The notes below the pieces were generated by a model. The model had not been told where the DNA came from. It worked only from the letters and a program-made list of their open reading frames with translations, and did no database searches. Positions 16,705 through 25,563 of a stretch of 64,000 bases of DNA are shown here, piece after piece. The position numbers and the translations under genes are program-made. The number at the start of each line of letters is the position of its first letter. Position 1 is the stretch's first letter. Source of the DNA: Flavobacterium segetis (GTDB lineage: Bacteria; Bacteroidota; Bacteroidia; Flavobacteriales; Flavobacteriaceae); the NCBI RefSeq assembly GCF_900129575.1, contig NZ_FQWE01000001.1, positions 310,001 to 374,000 on the forward strand, given 5' to 3'.

Positions 16705-17664
16705 CTACAAATTAAATCGTTTTCCTTGCTCAGGATAAATAATCTTCAATCCTAAATCATTTTGTTTTTTTAGTTGCGCTTTTATCTTTGCAATATTATT
16801 TACTGGCGGTTTTAGGTGCGTAATAATGATTTTAAAACCTTTTAAAGAATCCTTTCCAGCCAATTCCTCTAATACATGTAATTCTTTCATTAAATGATTT
16901 GGCGTCAAATGCCCGTATAAAAACTGATCTAATTGTTCGTTAGGAAAAGAAACCTCTATAAACATCCCTTTTAACTGTTTAGTTTTTATTAAGGGAGCAA
17001 CTATGGCCCATAAGCTGCGAAGATCATTACTCTTTTCAACAATATCTGGGCCTGTATCGCCTAAATACAAAATATAGTTATCCGCATTTTTAATCAAAAA
17101 AGCAGTGCTTTCAAACGGATTACCATGGCTGAGTGGAAATGCCTTTACCGTCATACTTGTATTGTTTATCGCTATTTCTTCGTCAATCGCTAAGGTTTGA
17201 AAGTGATACATATTCAAAGGTTTTCCGCGACCTCTATCCCCAAAATTAACCCAGGTCTCATCGTTAAAGTAATGTTTTTGCATCATTTCCATACACTTAT
17301 TTGTCGCGTAAACTGTCTTTGAAGAATCTGCAGCCGAATTTATAATCATACCCGAAACATGATCTAGATGTGCATGCGAAATCAAATATCCTTTTATAAA
17401 TTTTCTTAAAACCGTATTAGTTGAAACTTTGAAAACTTTGTTTTCGATTGCTTTTTCGATCCCAGAATGTATCGTTCCCGCATCCAAACTGATATAATCG
17501 TTTGTGTTTAACGGAGCCAGCAAGTATGCTGATAGATTTTTTTCATCGATTCCGCCTTTTGTCCCCAGTGGAACTACTTTAAAATAGGCTTCTTGTGTTT
17601 TTTGCGAAAATACATTTACCGAAATTAATATGAAACAGAGTAAAAATCGATTGAGAAAAGTCAT
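16705..17664 (-). CDS. Exported class II 3',5'-cyclic-nucleotide phosphodiesterase
   Basis: 319 residues. The first 20 (FLNRFLLCFILISVNVFSQ) form a signal peptide, so the enzyme is probably periplasmic. The metallo-beta-lactamase fold of the PDE1/CpdP class is shown by AYFKVVPLGTKGGIDEKNLS, the metal motif SHAHLDHVSG, LSHGNPFESTAF, YLGDTGPD and the late HLKPP. Class II cAMP phosphodiesterases hydrolyse cAMP or cGMP; Vibrio fischeri CpdP is also periplasmic. No adenylate cyclase is in the window. Monocistronic, with tRNA genes convergent downstream. Confidence 0.87.
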   Translation of the reverse strand: MTFLNRFLLCFILISVNVFSQKTQEAYFKVVPLGTKGGIDEKNLSAYLLAPLNTNDYISLDAGTIHSGIEKAIENKVFKVSTNTVLRKFIKGYLISHAHLDHVSGMIINSAADSSKTVYATNKCMEMMQKHYFNDETWVNFGDRGRGKPLNMYHFQTLAIDEEIAINNTSMTVKAFPLSHGNPFESTAFLIKNADNYILYLGDTGPDIVEKSNDLRSLWAIVAPLIKTKQLKGMFIEVSFPNEQLDQFLYGHLTPNHLMKELHVLEELAGKDSLKGFKIIITHLKPPVNNIAKIKAQLKKQNDLGLKIIYPEQGKRFNL

Positions 17665-17793
17665 TTTTTTATAATTTTATTTCTACAAATCTCATCATTT
17701 AAGATCGATAAATTACTTTTTCAATGAAAAAAATAAATGCAAAAAAAACCCCTTGAAATATTTCAAAACGCTTTTGTACTCTGCTAAATAAAC

Positions 17794-18327
17794 TTATTTC
17801 ATTAATTGTTGAAGCGGTTTCAATTGCTCCAAATCGATATTAGACCTTTGCAACACACTTATCATGGCCATAACAGCTGTAGGACTCATATCTTTTCCTA
17901 AAATCCGGACTACAGCAAATCCATTTTCTTTCTTATTTGCATATAAAATAAATTCTTCGATATGCTCATCCGTTCCCACGAAACTTACCGAAGCACCTTC
18001 CTTTCCAGAACCAAATTTCATTAGTTGCTGATATTTTTTATCTTTTAAGATTAAATTTACTTTGGCTCGCTCTTTTTCAAACTCAGTTTTGTTTTTATCT
18101 GTCAATTTGAAAGCTAAAACATTCATTTTTTTAAATGATTTTACAGCCTCAAGTTCCACCACCGATAATTTTTTTTGATCAACATTTATAATTTCTGGTG
18201 AAACATCAAGTGCAAGAAAATTTTTATTTTCAGAATTTTCTACAAAATACTTTTGTAAACTTGGCTCCGAGTTACAGCTCGAAAGCATCACAGCGCAAAA
18301 AAGCGCAAATCCATACATTGCTTTCAT
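17794..18327 (-). CDS. DUF4252 lipoprotein
   Basis: 177-residue lipoprotein: signal MKAMYGFALFCAVMLSSC with Cys18 as lipid anchor. The DUF4252 body has alternating amphipathic strands and ends with MISVLQRSNIDLEQLKPL. It starts one base after the stop of its larger DUF4252 paralogue and ends the operon sigma factor, membrane anti-sigma-like protein, DUF4252, DUF4252. Function is unknown; the arrangement implies an envelope output of the sigma circuit. Confidence 0.82.
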   Translation of the reverse strand: MKAMYGFALFCAVMLSSCNSEPSLQKYFVENSENKNFLALDVSPEIINVDQKKLSVVELEAVKSFKKMNVLAFKLTDKNKTEFEKERAKVNLILKDKKYQQLMKFGSGKEGASVSFVGTDEHIEEFILYANKKENGFAVVRILGKDMSPTAVMAMISVLQRSNIDLEQLKPLQQLMK

Positions 18328-18328
18328 C

Positions 18329-18925
18329 TTATTTTTTACCTTTAGTTGCTTTTTTTAAATCCTCTCCGCCTGGAATTCTCATTTTGTCAGTAAGCGCGGA
18401 AAGTTCATTGAGATCAAAATTTCCAGTTAACGACATTAAAATAGTGTCATCGTTTTTAGCACCTTCAATAAACATTAGCAGTTCTCTAATTTGCGAATCA
18501 GTTGATCCAGATTTTACTAATATTTTAATATTTCTTCCGTTTTCATTAACTCGCATCAGTTCCTCTAAACCAGCTGTTTTTATATACTTTTCAGCCGCTA
18601 ATTTCATTTCTCCTTCTACACGAGTGCTCTTGGTTGTGAACACTTTTAAATTATCTAATTTTTTTAGCAATGCAAGATATTGTTGTGTTTGCTTATCTGT
18701 CGCATCACTCTTTACTTTGCTCATCAAGTCAAACATTTTTTTATTGACAATAACAGATGTTACGTCATCTTGACCGTCAAATTTATCAAATACTGCTTGC
18801 GCAAATATTGGACTCACTACAAACATAAGTAGCATTGTAAGTACAAACTTTTTTACGGCAATTGCTCTACTTTCCTTTTGCTTTGCTTGAACGTCGTTCA
18901 CTGAATTTAAATTGATTGATTTCAT
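18329..18925 (-). CDS. DUF4252 secreted protein
   Basis: 198 residues with a long n-region and hydrophobic core FVLTMLLMFVVSPIFAQ, consistent with signal-peptidase I cleavage after FAQ. The DUF4252 domain (about 45-185) includes FDKFDGQDDVTSVIVNKKMF and later LMSLTGNFDLNEL. The start at 18925 gives an unusually long 27-residue polar leader before the hydrophobic stretch; no better in-frame ATG leaves an intact signal. Third gene of the sigma operon. Cellular role unknown. Confidence 0.8.
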   Translation of the reverse strand: MKSINLNSVNDVQAKQKESRAIAVKKFVLTMLLMFVVSPIFAQAVFDKFDGQDDVTSVIVNKKMFDLMSKVKSDATDKQTQQYLALLKKLDNLKVFTTKSTRVEGEMKLAAEKYIKTAGLEELMRVNENGRNIKILVKSGSTDSQIRELLMFIEGAKNDDTILMSLTGNFDLNELSALTDKMRIPGGEDLKKATKGKK

Positions 18926-18985
18926 TTTTTTTTGATTTATTTATTATTGCTTTTTAATTTAATTATGGCTTCCAAATAGAAGTTT

Positions 18986-19489
18986 TTACAGTTCTTCGTT
19001 TTTTGAACTTGTTCTTTTAAATATCTTATCTTTTGTTTTTTGATATTCATCAATCTGTTGCACATTGTTAATGCCCACATTTAAGTTACTTGATAATAAC
19101 GACAATGCTTTTTGAGTGGCCGCAAGAGCAGCTCTAGGATCTTCAAAAGTACCTAAGTCCTCAGCATTTTTTAAAGACTTACTTTCGAAAAAAAAGTAAT
19201 TTCCTAAGCCTACTGAAACAATAACTGAAGCTGCAATTGATACTGCATAAATTATAAATTTGGACACTCCTGTTTTACGTTTAGCATTTTTAAATTCAGA
19301 AACCTGTTTTGTAAATTGCACCTCTTTGGCTCCAGCCAAAAAAGTAAATATGGGCTGATATTTTACTAAATGAACATCAATATTAGGAGATGAAAAATAG
19401 AGCTGTAGTTCCTTCTCTTCAGTAAGCGAAGTATTACCTTCAAAATATGTTTTCAACAAACTTTCTACTCTACTTAATTCCATATTCAT
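18986..19489 (-). CDS. Putative anti-sigma factor (single-pass membrane protein)
   Basis: 167 residues. The N-terminal half is cytosolic with a short helical bundle (VESLLKTYFEGNTSLTEEKE) typical of Bacteroidota proteins that sequester ECF sigma factors. One transmembrane helix (KFIIYAVSIAASVIVSVGLG, about 77-96) is followed by a 70-residue periplasmic tail with no known domain. The start overlaps the sigma factor gene by 20 bases, the usual coupling for a sigma/anti-sigma pair. The role is inferred from topology and position. Confidence 0.75.
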   Translation of the reverse strand: MNMELSRVESLLKTYFEGNTSLTEEKELQLYFSSPNIDVHLVKYQPIFTFLAGAKEVQFTKQVSEFKNAKRKTGVSKFIIYAVSIAASVIVSVGLGNYFFFESKSLKNAEDLGTFEDPRAALAATQKALSLLSSNLNVGINNVQQIDEYQKTKDKIFKRTSSKNEEL

Positions 19490-19979
19490 TAATTTTTATT
19501 ATTTTTTCTCGAATTGCTTTTCTAGCTCGGGAAAGCGCGACTCTTATTGTACTTTCACTTATTTCTAAAATTTTAGCAATTTCTTCAAACTCATATTCTT
19601 CAATATCACGTAAATGAACTATAATTCGTTGTTGTTCCGGTAACTGATTGATGCATTTCTCAACCCACTGTAAATGATCCAGATCTTCAAGTTTTTTATC
19701 AAGCATAGTTTGCGAATCCTTGAAATCCTGAGATTCAATTCTCATGTTTAACGACCTCTTTGCTTTAAGCTGATCTAAGCAATGATTTTTAATCATTGTC
19801 ATTGCAAGTGCTTCCACACTTTTATACGCTGCTAAACTTTCCTTTTTTGACCACAGTTTCAATAAAATTTCTTGTGTCGCGTCTTCCGCCTCTTCTGTGC
19901 TGATTAATAAACGCTTTGCTAAACGAAAGATTCTATCTTTGAATCTTTCGGTAAGTTGAACAAACTCAATTTGGTTCAT
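19470..19979 (-). CDS. ECF-type RNA polymerase sigma factor
   Basis: 169 residues with region 2 (about 10-80: FKDRIFRLAKRLL, EDATQEILLKLWSKK) and region 4 (about 115-165: LPEQQRIIVHLRDIEEYEFE, EIAKILEISESTIRVALSRA). No region 3 or extracytoplasmic sensing extension. First gene of a four-gene operon with an anti-sigma-like protein and two DUF4252 envelope proteins. Such sigma factors usually activate their own operon; the inducing signal is unknown. Confidence 0.92.
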   Translation of the reverse strand: MNQIEFVQLTERFKDRIFRLAKRLLISTEEAEDATQEILLKLWSKKESLAAYKSVEALAMTMIKNHCLDQLKAKRSLNMRIESQDFKDSQTMLDKKLEDLDHLQWVEKCINQLPEQQRIIVHLRDIEEYEFEEIAKILEISESTIRVALSRARKAIREKIIKINEYGIK

Positions 19980-20104
19980 AAAAAACGTTAATTTAGATGG
20001 TCTCTTTAAGCAAGACGATTCATAAGTTTTTTTGTTACAAAACAGAAAAAATAAAAACTAAAGTTACTATTTTTACGTTTATAAATAAATATAGACTTAA
20101 ATAC

Positions 20105-21556
20105 ATGAAAAAAACATATTACCTCGTTCTATTATTATTTGCAACCGCGATTGGTTTTCAAAGTTGTCAAGATAATGATGATGTTGCACCAGCAGCGAAT
20201 CTAGAAATCCAAGATTTTATTTGGAAAGGTTTAAACCAATACTATTTGTGGCAAGCAGATGTCCCTAATTTAGATGACAAACGGTTTGCTGATCAGGCTG
20301 CTTTAAATTCTTTTTTAAGCGGTTATCCTAAACCTGAGGTATTATTTGATGCATTGCGAGTTGATAAATCAAAAGATCGCTTTAGCTGGATTGTAGATGA
20401 TTATTTAGAGCTCGAAGGACAACTTCAAGGAACTACTAAAAATAATGGTGTTGAGTTTGGTTTGAGTTATAAACCGGGGAGTACAACTGAAATAATAGGT
20501 TTCGTGCGCTATATAATTGCCAATTCTGACGCTTCAACTAAAAATATTAAGCGCGGTGATATTTTCAATGCAGTTAATGGAACTGCTCTTAACAAAAGCA
20601 ATTATCAATCATTACTTTTTGGATCTAATGAAAATTATGATTTGAATATGGCTGATTTTAATGGAACAACAATTGTAAGCAATGGCAAAACCGTGTCTTT
20701 GACAAAAACAGTTTTATCTGAGAATCCTATTTTGATAAGTACAGTAATTCCTTCAGGTTCAAAAAGAATTGGATATTTGATGTATAACGGCTTTTATGCT
20801 GATTATGACATCCGTTTGAATGATGCATTTGGCGCACTAAAATCAGCAGGTGTAACTGACTTTGTTTTGGACTTAAGATACAATGGTGGTGGATCAGTTC
20901 AAACAGCTGCAAGATTAGCAAGCATGATTACAGGTCAATTCACTGGGCAAGTTTTTGCAAAACAGCAATGGAATAAAAAGATCAATGATTATTTCGAAAA
21001 AGAAAATCCATCAGCTTTATTTAATTACTTCACCGAAAAAATAGGCTCTACAACAATCAACAGTATAAACATGAGTAAAGTTTATGTTTTAACCGCAAGT
21101 GGGACTGCATCAGCAAGTGAATTAGTTATCAACGGCTTAAAACCTCATGTAACGGTAGTGCAAATAGGTGATGTAACAGTTGGGAAAAATGTAGGTTCTG
21201 TGACCTTATATGACTCACCCACTTTTGGGTCAGAAAATAGAAATCCAAACCACAAATATGCGATGCAACCGATAGTCTTAAAAATTGTTAATTCAGCGGG
21301 TTTTGGAGATTATTTCAACGGTTTACAACCTGATTTCTTACTAAAAGAGACAGTTAGTACACTAGGAACTCTTGGAGATTCATCAGAGCCTTTATTAAGT
21401 TTAGCAATTAGTAAAATTACAGGAAGTGCAAGGATGATGAAAGCGACTCCCGCAAACGATCTAAAATTCTTTAAAGATTCTAAATCAATAAACGAGTTTC
21501 AAAACGAAATGTATATCGAGAAAGCTCCTGAAGGACTTTTAAAAGCTTTGGATTAA
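20105..21556 (+). CDS. S41 family C-terminal processing-type protease, lipoprotein
   Basis: 483 residues. The start at 20105 gives MKKTYYLVLLLFATAIGFQS followed by a lipobox Cys; upstream ATGs add a polar leader and are rejected. The N-terminal helical domain (DFIWKGLNQYYLW) resembles other Bacteroidota S41 proteins. A PDZ-like segment (about 115-200) and the protease core follow. Catalytic residues fit the Ser/Lys dyad: Ser336 in TASASE and Lys361 in VGKNVG, 25 residues apart as in Tsp/CtpA. It degrades or trims envelope proteins. Divergent from the sigma operon. Confidence 0.9.
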   Translation: MKKTYYLVLLLFATAIGFQSCQDNDDVAPAANLEIQDFIWKGLNQYYLWQADVPNLDDKRFADQAALNSFLSGYPKPEVLFDALRVDKSKDRFSWIVDDYLELEGQLQGTTKNNGVEFGLSYKPGSTTEIIGFVRYIIANSDASTKNIKRGDIFNAVNGTALNKSNYQSLLFGSNENYDLNMADFNGTTIVSNGKTVSLTKTVLSENPILISTVIPSGSKRIGYLMYNGFYADYDIRLNDAFGALKSAGVTDFVLDLRYNGGGSVQTAARLASMITGQFTGQVFAKQQWNKKINDYFEKENPSALFNYFTEKIGSTTINSINMSKVYVLTASGTASASELVINGLKPHVTVVQIGDVTVGKNVGSVTLYDSPTFGSENRNPNHKYAMQPIVLKIVNSAGFGDYFNGLQPDFLLKETVSTLGTLGDSSEPLLSLAISKITGSARMMKATPANDLKFFKDSKSINEFQNEMYIEKAPEGLLKALD

Positions 21557-21710
21557 AACGTAACCTTGAGCAAGTCTTAAAAACTAAATTAAGAACACAC
21601 AATTAAAAAAATAATAGCAGTGCAATTTCTTTAAGTTTTTGAACACTAAAAATCAACATTCCATATTATTTAGGTTGCATCAGCATTACAATACTTTTTA
21701 AAAGTATATA

Positions 21711-21744
21711 AAAAAAGGCGTTTTCAAACTAAGAAAACGCCTTT
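21711..21744 (-). terminator. Terminator between S41 protease and DUF5074 gene
   Basis: The hairpin AAAGGCGTTTTC, loop AAACTAA, GAAAACGCCTTT is followed on the minus strand by a T-run. It ends the btuB-DUF5074 operon and may also stop the convergent protease transcript. Confidence 0.85.
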
Positions 21745-21766
21745 GCTATTTAGTAAATACTAATTC

Positions 21767-22822
21767 TTAGTCATTGAAATAAAAACCGTTTGGTCCAACT
21801 CCAACAGCCAGTTCCTTTTGAAGTGTTCCTGTCAATGAATAAACATAAGCCTTACCATTTGATGCGAAATCACCACCATCAGCGATATAAATTTTATCAT
21901 TTTCCACAGCAAAACCATACATAACTCCATATTGAGAAGTTGAAGTGTATTTAAAGATAGGAGTTTCTACAGGTTGAGTAGCCGTTATATCCATATTATA
22001 CACTCCTGTACCTTTAGTAAAGTAAATTTTAGAGCCATAAATATCTAAATTTCCTGCATCTTTCAGAGCAAGTGGGAATAAAACCTCAGTTACGGATTTG
22101 TCAGATAATTTTACTTTTATAATTTTACTTGCACCTCCATAAGGTGAAGCTAAAACATATAAAATACCATTTTTCACTTCCATAGTATTGGCACTTGAAC
22201 CTACATTAATAGGTGTTTCTAAAGTTTTTGTAACGGTATTTACAACTAAAACTTTTTCACTATCGTAAGGTTCAGAGATATACAATTTATCTCCATCCAT
22301 AACAATACGATTTGCTGTAGCATTCAAATTTATTTTTGACTCCACTTTATTGGTAACTAAATCAATAACTGCTACAAAATCATCCGTATTTCCGGTTGCA
22401 GGATTAGCATAAGAATAGGTATTTGCATTAGTGACATAAGCTTTACCATTTCTTGCCACTCCATATCTTGGGGTGATTAAACCAGTTTCAATTTTGGCGA
22501 TCAACTTAAATGTATATCTATTGACAACATTAATTACGTTAGATCCTCCCGCGATGATATACGCTTTGTCTCCATCAAAAAAGATGTTTTGCATGTATTT
22601 TCCAAATACATCACCTGGATTCTCCGATCCGTAAACATCTTGTTTAAAGGTTACCATGTCATCTCCTAAAAAAGAAACAGACCCTCCTGAGGAATTTCCT
22701 TCATTCAAAACAAACACTCCATTATCATAACTTCCCTTAGGACTATTGTCATTATCATCATTAGTACATGACGACAAAAAAGCAATTGATAACGCGACAA
22801 ATAAAACTCTAGTTAACTTCAT
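21767..22822 (-). CDS. DUF5074 / YncE-like beta-propeller lipoprotein
   Basis: 351-residue surface or periplasmic lipoprotein: signal ending FLSSC with lipidated Cys19. It is followed by an acidic Asn/Asp linker and a repeat-rich propeller, with blades containing GVFVLNEGNSSGGSVSF, NVVNRYTFKLIAKI and LVTNKVESKINLNATANRI. DUF5074 proteins are often encoded beside TonB receptors for corrinoids. Here it starts 4 bases after the BtuB-like receptor and shares its riboswitch-controlled transcript. A role in capturing cobalamin at the surface is an inference from context. Confidence 0.85.
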   Translation of the reverse strand: MKLTRVLFVALSIAFLSSCTNDDNDNSPKGSYDNGVFVLNEGNSSGGSVSFLGDDMVTFKQDVYGSENPGDVFGKYMQNIFFDGDKAYIIAGGSNVINVVNRYTFKLIAKIETGLITPRYGVARNGKAYVTNANTYSYANPATGNTDDFVAVIDLVTNKVESKINLNATANRIVMDGDKLYISEPYDSEKVLVVNTVTKTLETPINVGSSANTMEVKNGILYVLASPYGGASKIIKVKLSDKSVTEVLFPLALKDAGNLDIYGSKIYFTKGTGVYNMDITATQPVETPIFKYTSTSQYGVMYGFAVENDKIYIADGGDFASNGKAYVYSLTGTLQKELAVGVGPNGFYFND

Positions 22823-22826
22823 TATA

Positions 22827-24683
22827 TTAAAATTTAAAAATTAGATACAGATTGTAATTTCGTCCGGGCATAATTCTATTTTCCAGACTTTCATATTTTT
22901 CATTCCAAAGATTAAGCACTTGAACGCCAAATTTAGAATGAGAAATAAAGGGAATATCATAATCGATACCTAAGTTCCCAACCAAGTAAGATGGAACAAC
23001 AGCGGTAGGATCATTATCTAATTGCGTATAGACAAAACCATTTAAAAGCATTTGGTAATTAGCACTCCATTTTTTATGGGAAAGAGCCACTGCACCGGTT
23101 ATTTTGTGAAAAGGCACAAAAAACAATTGCTTTCCAGTTGCCTCGTTTTTTGAAATCGTATAAGCATACGTACCATTAACCTCTACAATGCTTTTTCCAA
23201 TTCCCTTTTTCCAGGAAAGCAAGGTTTCTACTCCATAGGCCTCTACTCTATCCGTATTTTGAGGAGACCAAATACCATTATTACCAGGTATCCAACGCAA
23301 CAAATCTTTGATTTTGTTGAAATAAGCAGTTTGGGTTAGTTTAACATTTTTGTACCTGAAAACATTAGCTATTTCAGCCTGATAAGAACTTTCCGGTTTT
23401 AAATGTGGATTTCCGCCTTCTTCCCAATACAAATCATTGTAGGTGGGAATTCTAAAATTATGAGAGGCATTAATTTTTAATTGATATGCATTTGTAAGCT
23501 GTAACGCACTTCCTATAGAAAAGAGGAAAGGAGATTTGTAGTTATTGGTAAACTCTTTACGAATTCCTAATTCATTTTGCCATTTTGACGAAACCTCTTG
23601 CTTAATCAAAAGTGCTAAACCAGTAATTTCCCGCTCATGATTGCCAAAACTAGAACCTTCACCCGTTGTGTTGCTATATTCCAAAATTGAATTAAACAAA
23701 AGAGCTTTATTGGCTTGAAAACTTATATCTGCTTTAGATGTCAGCATTTTTGTGCCACCGTAACTAAATTGATTTACTTTATTATCTGGGAAATATTGAT
23801 AATTTTCAGTAATAAATGCCGTTTTGAAATTAGCTATCCACATTCCTAGCACATTATTGTACTCTAACAAGTTACGGCTAAAATCATTTTTATACTTTGT
23901 TCTAGATTCTGATGGCGAAAGCAAAGAAATATTTCTATCAGTGTTTGATGACTGACTGTACAACTTCAGTAACTGGTGGTCATCAATTTTAAATCCGACA
24001 TTGGCATTAAGTGTACTGATTTGATATCCTCCATTTTCATTAAACCTTTGCATGCCTTTCCAATCAAAAGCTCCCGGATAATTATAATCATTATCTGAAT
24101 AGTTGCGTGAAAAGCCAATTTGAGCCGACCATTTTTTATTAGAAAAATGACTTTTATAACTAATACCCTGCGTATTAAAACTACCATAATCCAATCGCAA
24201 TTGATTTGAAAAAGAACTATCAAATTTCAAATCATTGTTCAAGTGCACAGTTCCTCCAATGGCGCCACTCCCGTAAATAACACTTCCGCCACCGCCTTTT
24301 ATAGCAATATTGCTGTAATCCATTCCCGAAAGTGTGTTAAAATCAGTGCTTCCATTCATTTGAGAATTAATGTTAATACCATTCCAGATCACGGCTGTTT
24401 GCGATGCAGTTGTCCCCCGGAAAGAAACCGTAGAGAGCATTCCACGTCCATATTCTTTGAAATAAATAGCTGTATTGTAGTTAAGAACATTGGTCAGCAA
24501 AGCACTGTTTTTTGACAAAATAGAGTCGTTCAAAAGTTGAATTGTTTGTGAACTGGAAAACTTACGCAACTTAGTATCAGACACAATTACTTCATTTAAA
24601 CGAGTAATGGTGTCCTCCTTTTGAGCCAAAAGAAATTGGCTTGCGAATAAGCAAAAACAAAAAAAATGTTTAAAATAAGTCAT
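22827..24683 (-). CDS. btuB: TonB-dependent receptor, BtuB-like corrinoid transporter
   Basis: 618-residue outer-membrane receptor. A signal peptide ends near FLLAQ, then a TonB-box-like ITRLNEVIVSD. The plug domain (about 40-150) contains FRGTTASQTAVIWNGININS and GGGGSVIYGSGAIGGTVHLN. The 22-strand barrel runs to a C-terminal Phe (NLYLIFKF). The length matches the short BtuB class rather than SusC-type receptors. The B12 riboswitch directly upstream gives the substrate call. First gene of a two-gene operon. Confidence 0.92.
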   Translation of the reverse strand: MTYFKHFFCFCLFASQFLLAQKEDTITRLNEVIVSDTKLRKFSSSQTIQLLNDSILSKNSALLTNVLNYNTAIYFKEYGRGMLSTVSFRGTTASQTAVIWNGININSQMNGSTDFNTLSGMDYSNIAIKGGGGSVIYGSGAIGGTVHLNNDLKFDSSFSNQLRLDYGSFNTQGISYKSHFSNKKWSAQIGFSRNYSDNDYNYPGAFDWKGMQRFNENGGYQISTLNANVGFKIDDHQLLKLYSQSSNTDRNISLLSPSESRTKYKNDFSRNLLEYNNVLGMWIANFKTAFITENYQYFPDNKVNQFSYGGTKMLTSKADISFQANKALLFNSILEYSNTTGEGSSFGNHEREITGLALLIKQEVSSKWQNELGIRKEFTNNYKSPFLFSIGSALQLTNAYQLKINASHNFRIPTYNDLYWEEGGNPHLKPESSYQAEIANVFRYKNVKLTQTAYFNKIKDLLRWIPGNNGIWSPQNTDRVEAYGVETLLSWKKGIGKSIVEVNGTYAYTISKNEATGKQLFFVPFHKITGAVALSHKKWSANYQMLLNGFVYTQLDNDPTAVVPSYLVGNLGIDYDIPFISHSKFGVQVLNLWNEKYESLENRIMPGRNYNLYLIFKF

Positions 24684-24724
24684 AATGTCCTGAACCTTTT
24701 TTCCCGAAAGTTCGATATTTGTTA

Positions 24725-24975
24725 ATAAAAAAAGGCAGGTCTCCTGGCTTGCGTCTTGTTGTTGACCTTCTCATTCGCCACGACGAACAATGGTTTTATA
24801 GATAACAACAAGCTTAATAGCTTACAGTTGCGGGTACAGCTCAGGATTTTTGATTTAAGATTTAGGATTTTTGATTTAGGATTTAAACCCTAAAATCTGA
24901 AAGCCAAAACTTGAAATCTATCACCTGATTCCCTTTTAATGCGATTTAAAAAAAATTAAACCACAACCTCAATAC
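24725..24975 (-). promoter_or_regulatory. Cobalamin riboswitch
   Basis: On the minus strand, GGGAATCAGGTGA (24921-24933) is followed by CTGAGCTGTACCCGCAACTG and TAAGC (24820-24844). The canonical B12 box AGCCAGGAGACCTGCC lies at 24734-24749, all in the expected order. The box ends about 50 bases before the btuB ATG, and no U-tailed terminator is seen, so control is probably translational. The variable peripheral arm carries a repeat expansion (24843-24878). Confidence 0.95.
24843..24878. repeat. 15-base tandem direct repeat inside the riboswitch
   Basis: AGGATTTTTGATTTA occurs at 24843-24857 and exactly again at 24864-24878 (period 21), with further GATTTA fragments between and after. It sits in the variable arm between conserved riboswitch segments. 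Confidence 0.8.
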
Positions 24976-24980
24976 GGTGA

Positions 24981-24988
24981 CAAAGATA
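24981..24988 (-). promoter_or_regulatory. Minus-7 element of the riboswitch-btuB transcript
   Basis: TATCTTTG on the minus strand matches TAnnTTTG. The implied start near 24976 coincides with the 5' end of the riboswitch fold. Confidence 0.65.
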
Positions 24989-25026
24989 GAATTATAATAA
25001 GTTAATAACCTAAATGATTGTAGATT

Positions 25027-25563
25027 TTATAATTCAATTTTAATTACAGCTCCAAAATCTACTTTATTTTGAAAAGCATCTTTCAAAGGTATATTCAAGA
25101 TTTTACATAAAAAGCTGCGAATTACTCCAGCATGTGCGATAATGATTATCGGTTTAGTGCCGTTGGTTTCAAGTTCATTTTGCATAAAATCACTTACGCG
25201 CAAGTGTAAATCTGTAAATGATTCGCCATTAGGAACGCGAACATTTACAAAATCAGACATCCAAGGATTTAGATCTTCGGGTTCAATTGCATCCCAATTT
25301 TTCAGTTCCCAATCTCCAAAATTCATTTCCAGCAGACGGGAATCTTGATGTATCGCATCAATTTGTAAACTATCTTTGACAAACCTAGCCAAAGCTACGC
25401 AACGACGTAAAGGACTCGAATACAACTTGGCATCTTGTGGCAATTGTTTTAAAACAGATTGAAAAACAGCATCATAAGGCTCTAATATTTCCAAATCAGA
25501 TTGCCCATAACAAATACCTTTTTCACAAACCGTTTCTGTGTGACGAACTAAATAAACTTCCAT
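25027..25563 (-). CDS. cobC: Alpha-ribazole phosphatase (histidine phosphatase family)
   Basis: 178 residues. It opens MEVYLVRHTETVCEKGICYG; the RHTE motif contains the phosphorylated His. LYSSPLRRCVALA has the second Arg, EMNFGDWE the acid region and IIIAHAGVIRSF the second catalytic His. It removes the 5'-phosphate from alpha-ribazole phosphate or from cobalamin phosphate late in nucleotide-loop assembly. The start overlaps cobS by 16 bases. Last gene of the salvage operon, which supports the specific assignment within a broad family. Confidence 0.9.
   Translation of the reverse strand: MEVYLVRHTETVCEKGICYGQSDLEILEPYDAVFQSVLKQLPQDAKLYSSPLRRCVALARFVKDSLQIDAIHQDSRLLEMNFGDWELKNWDAIEPEDLNPWMSDFVNVRVPNGESFTDLHLRVSDFMQNELETNGTKPIIIIAHAGVIRSFLCKILNIPLKDAFQNKVDFGAVIKIEL

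Noticed and set aside
24725..24975. Tandem repeat region as a CRISPR remnant
   Set aside because: Only two short AT-rich copies, 21-base period, located inside a clear riboswitch; no cas genes.
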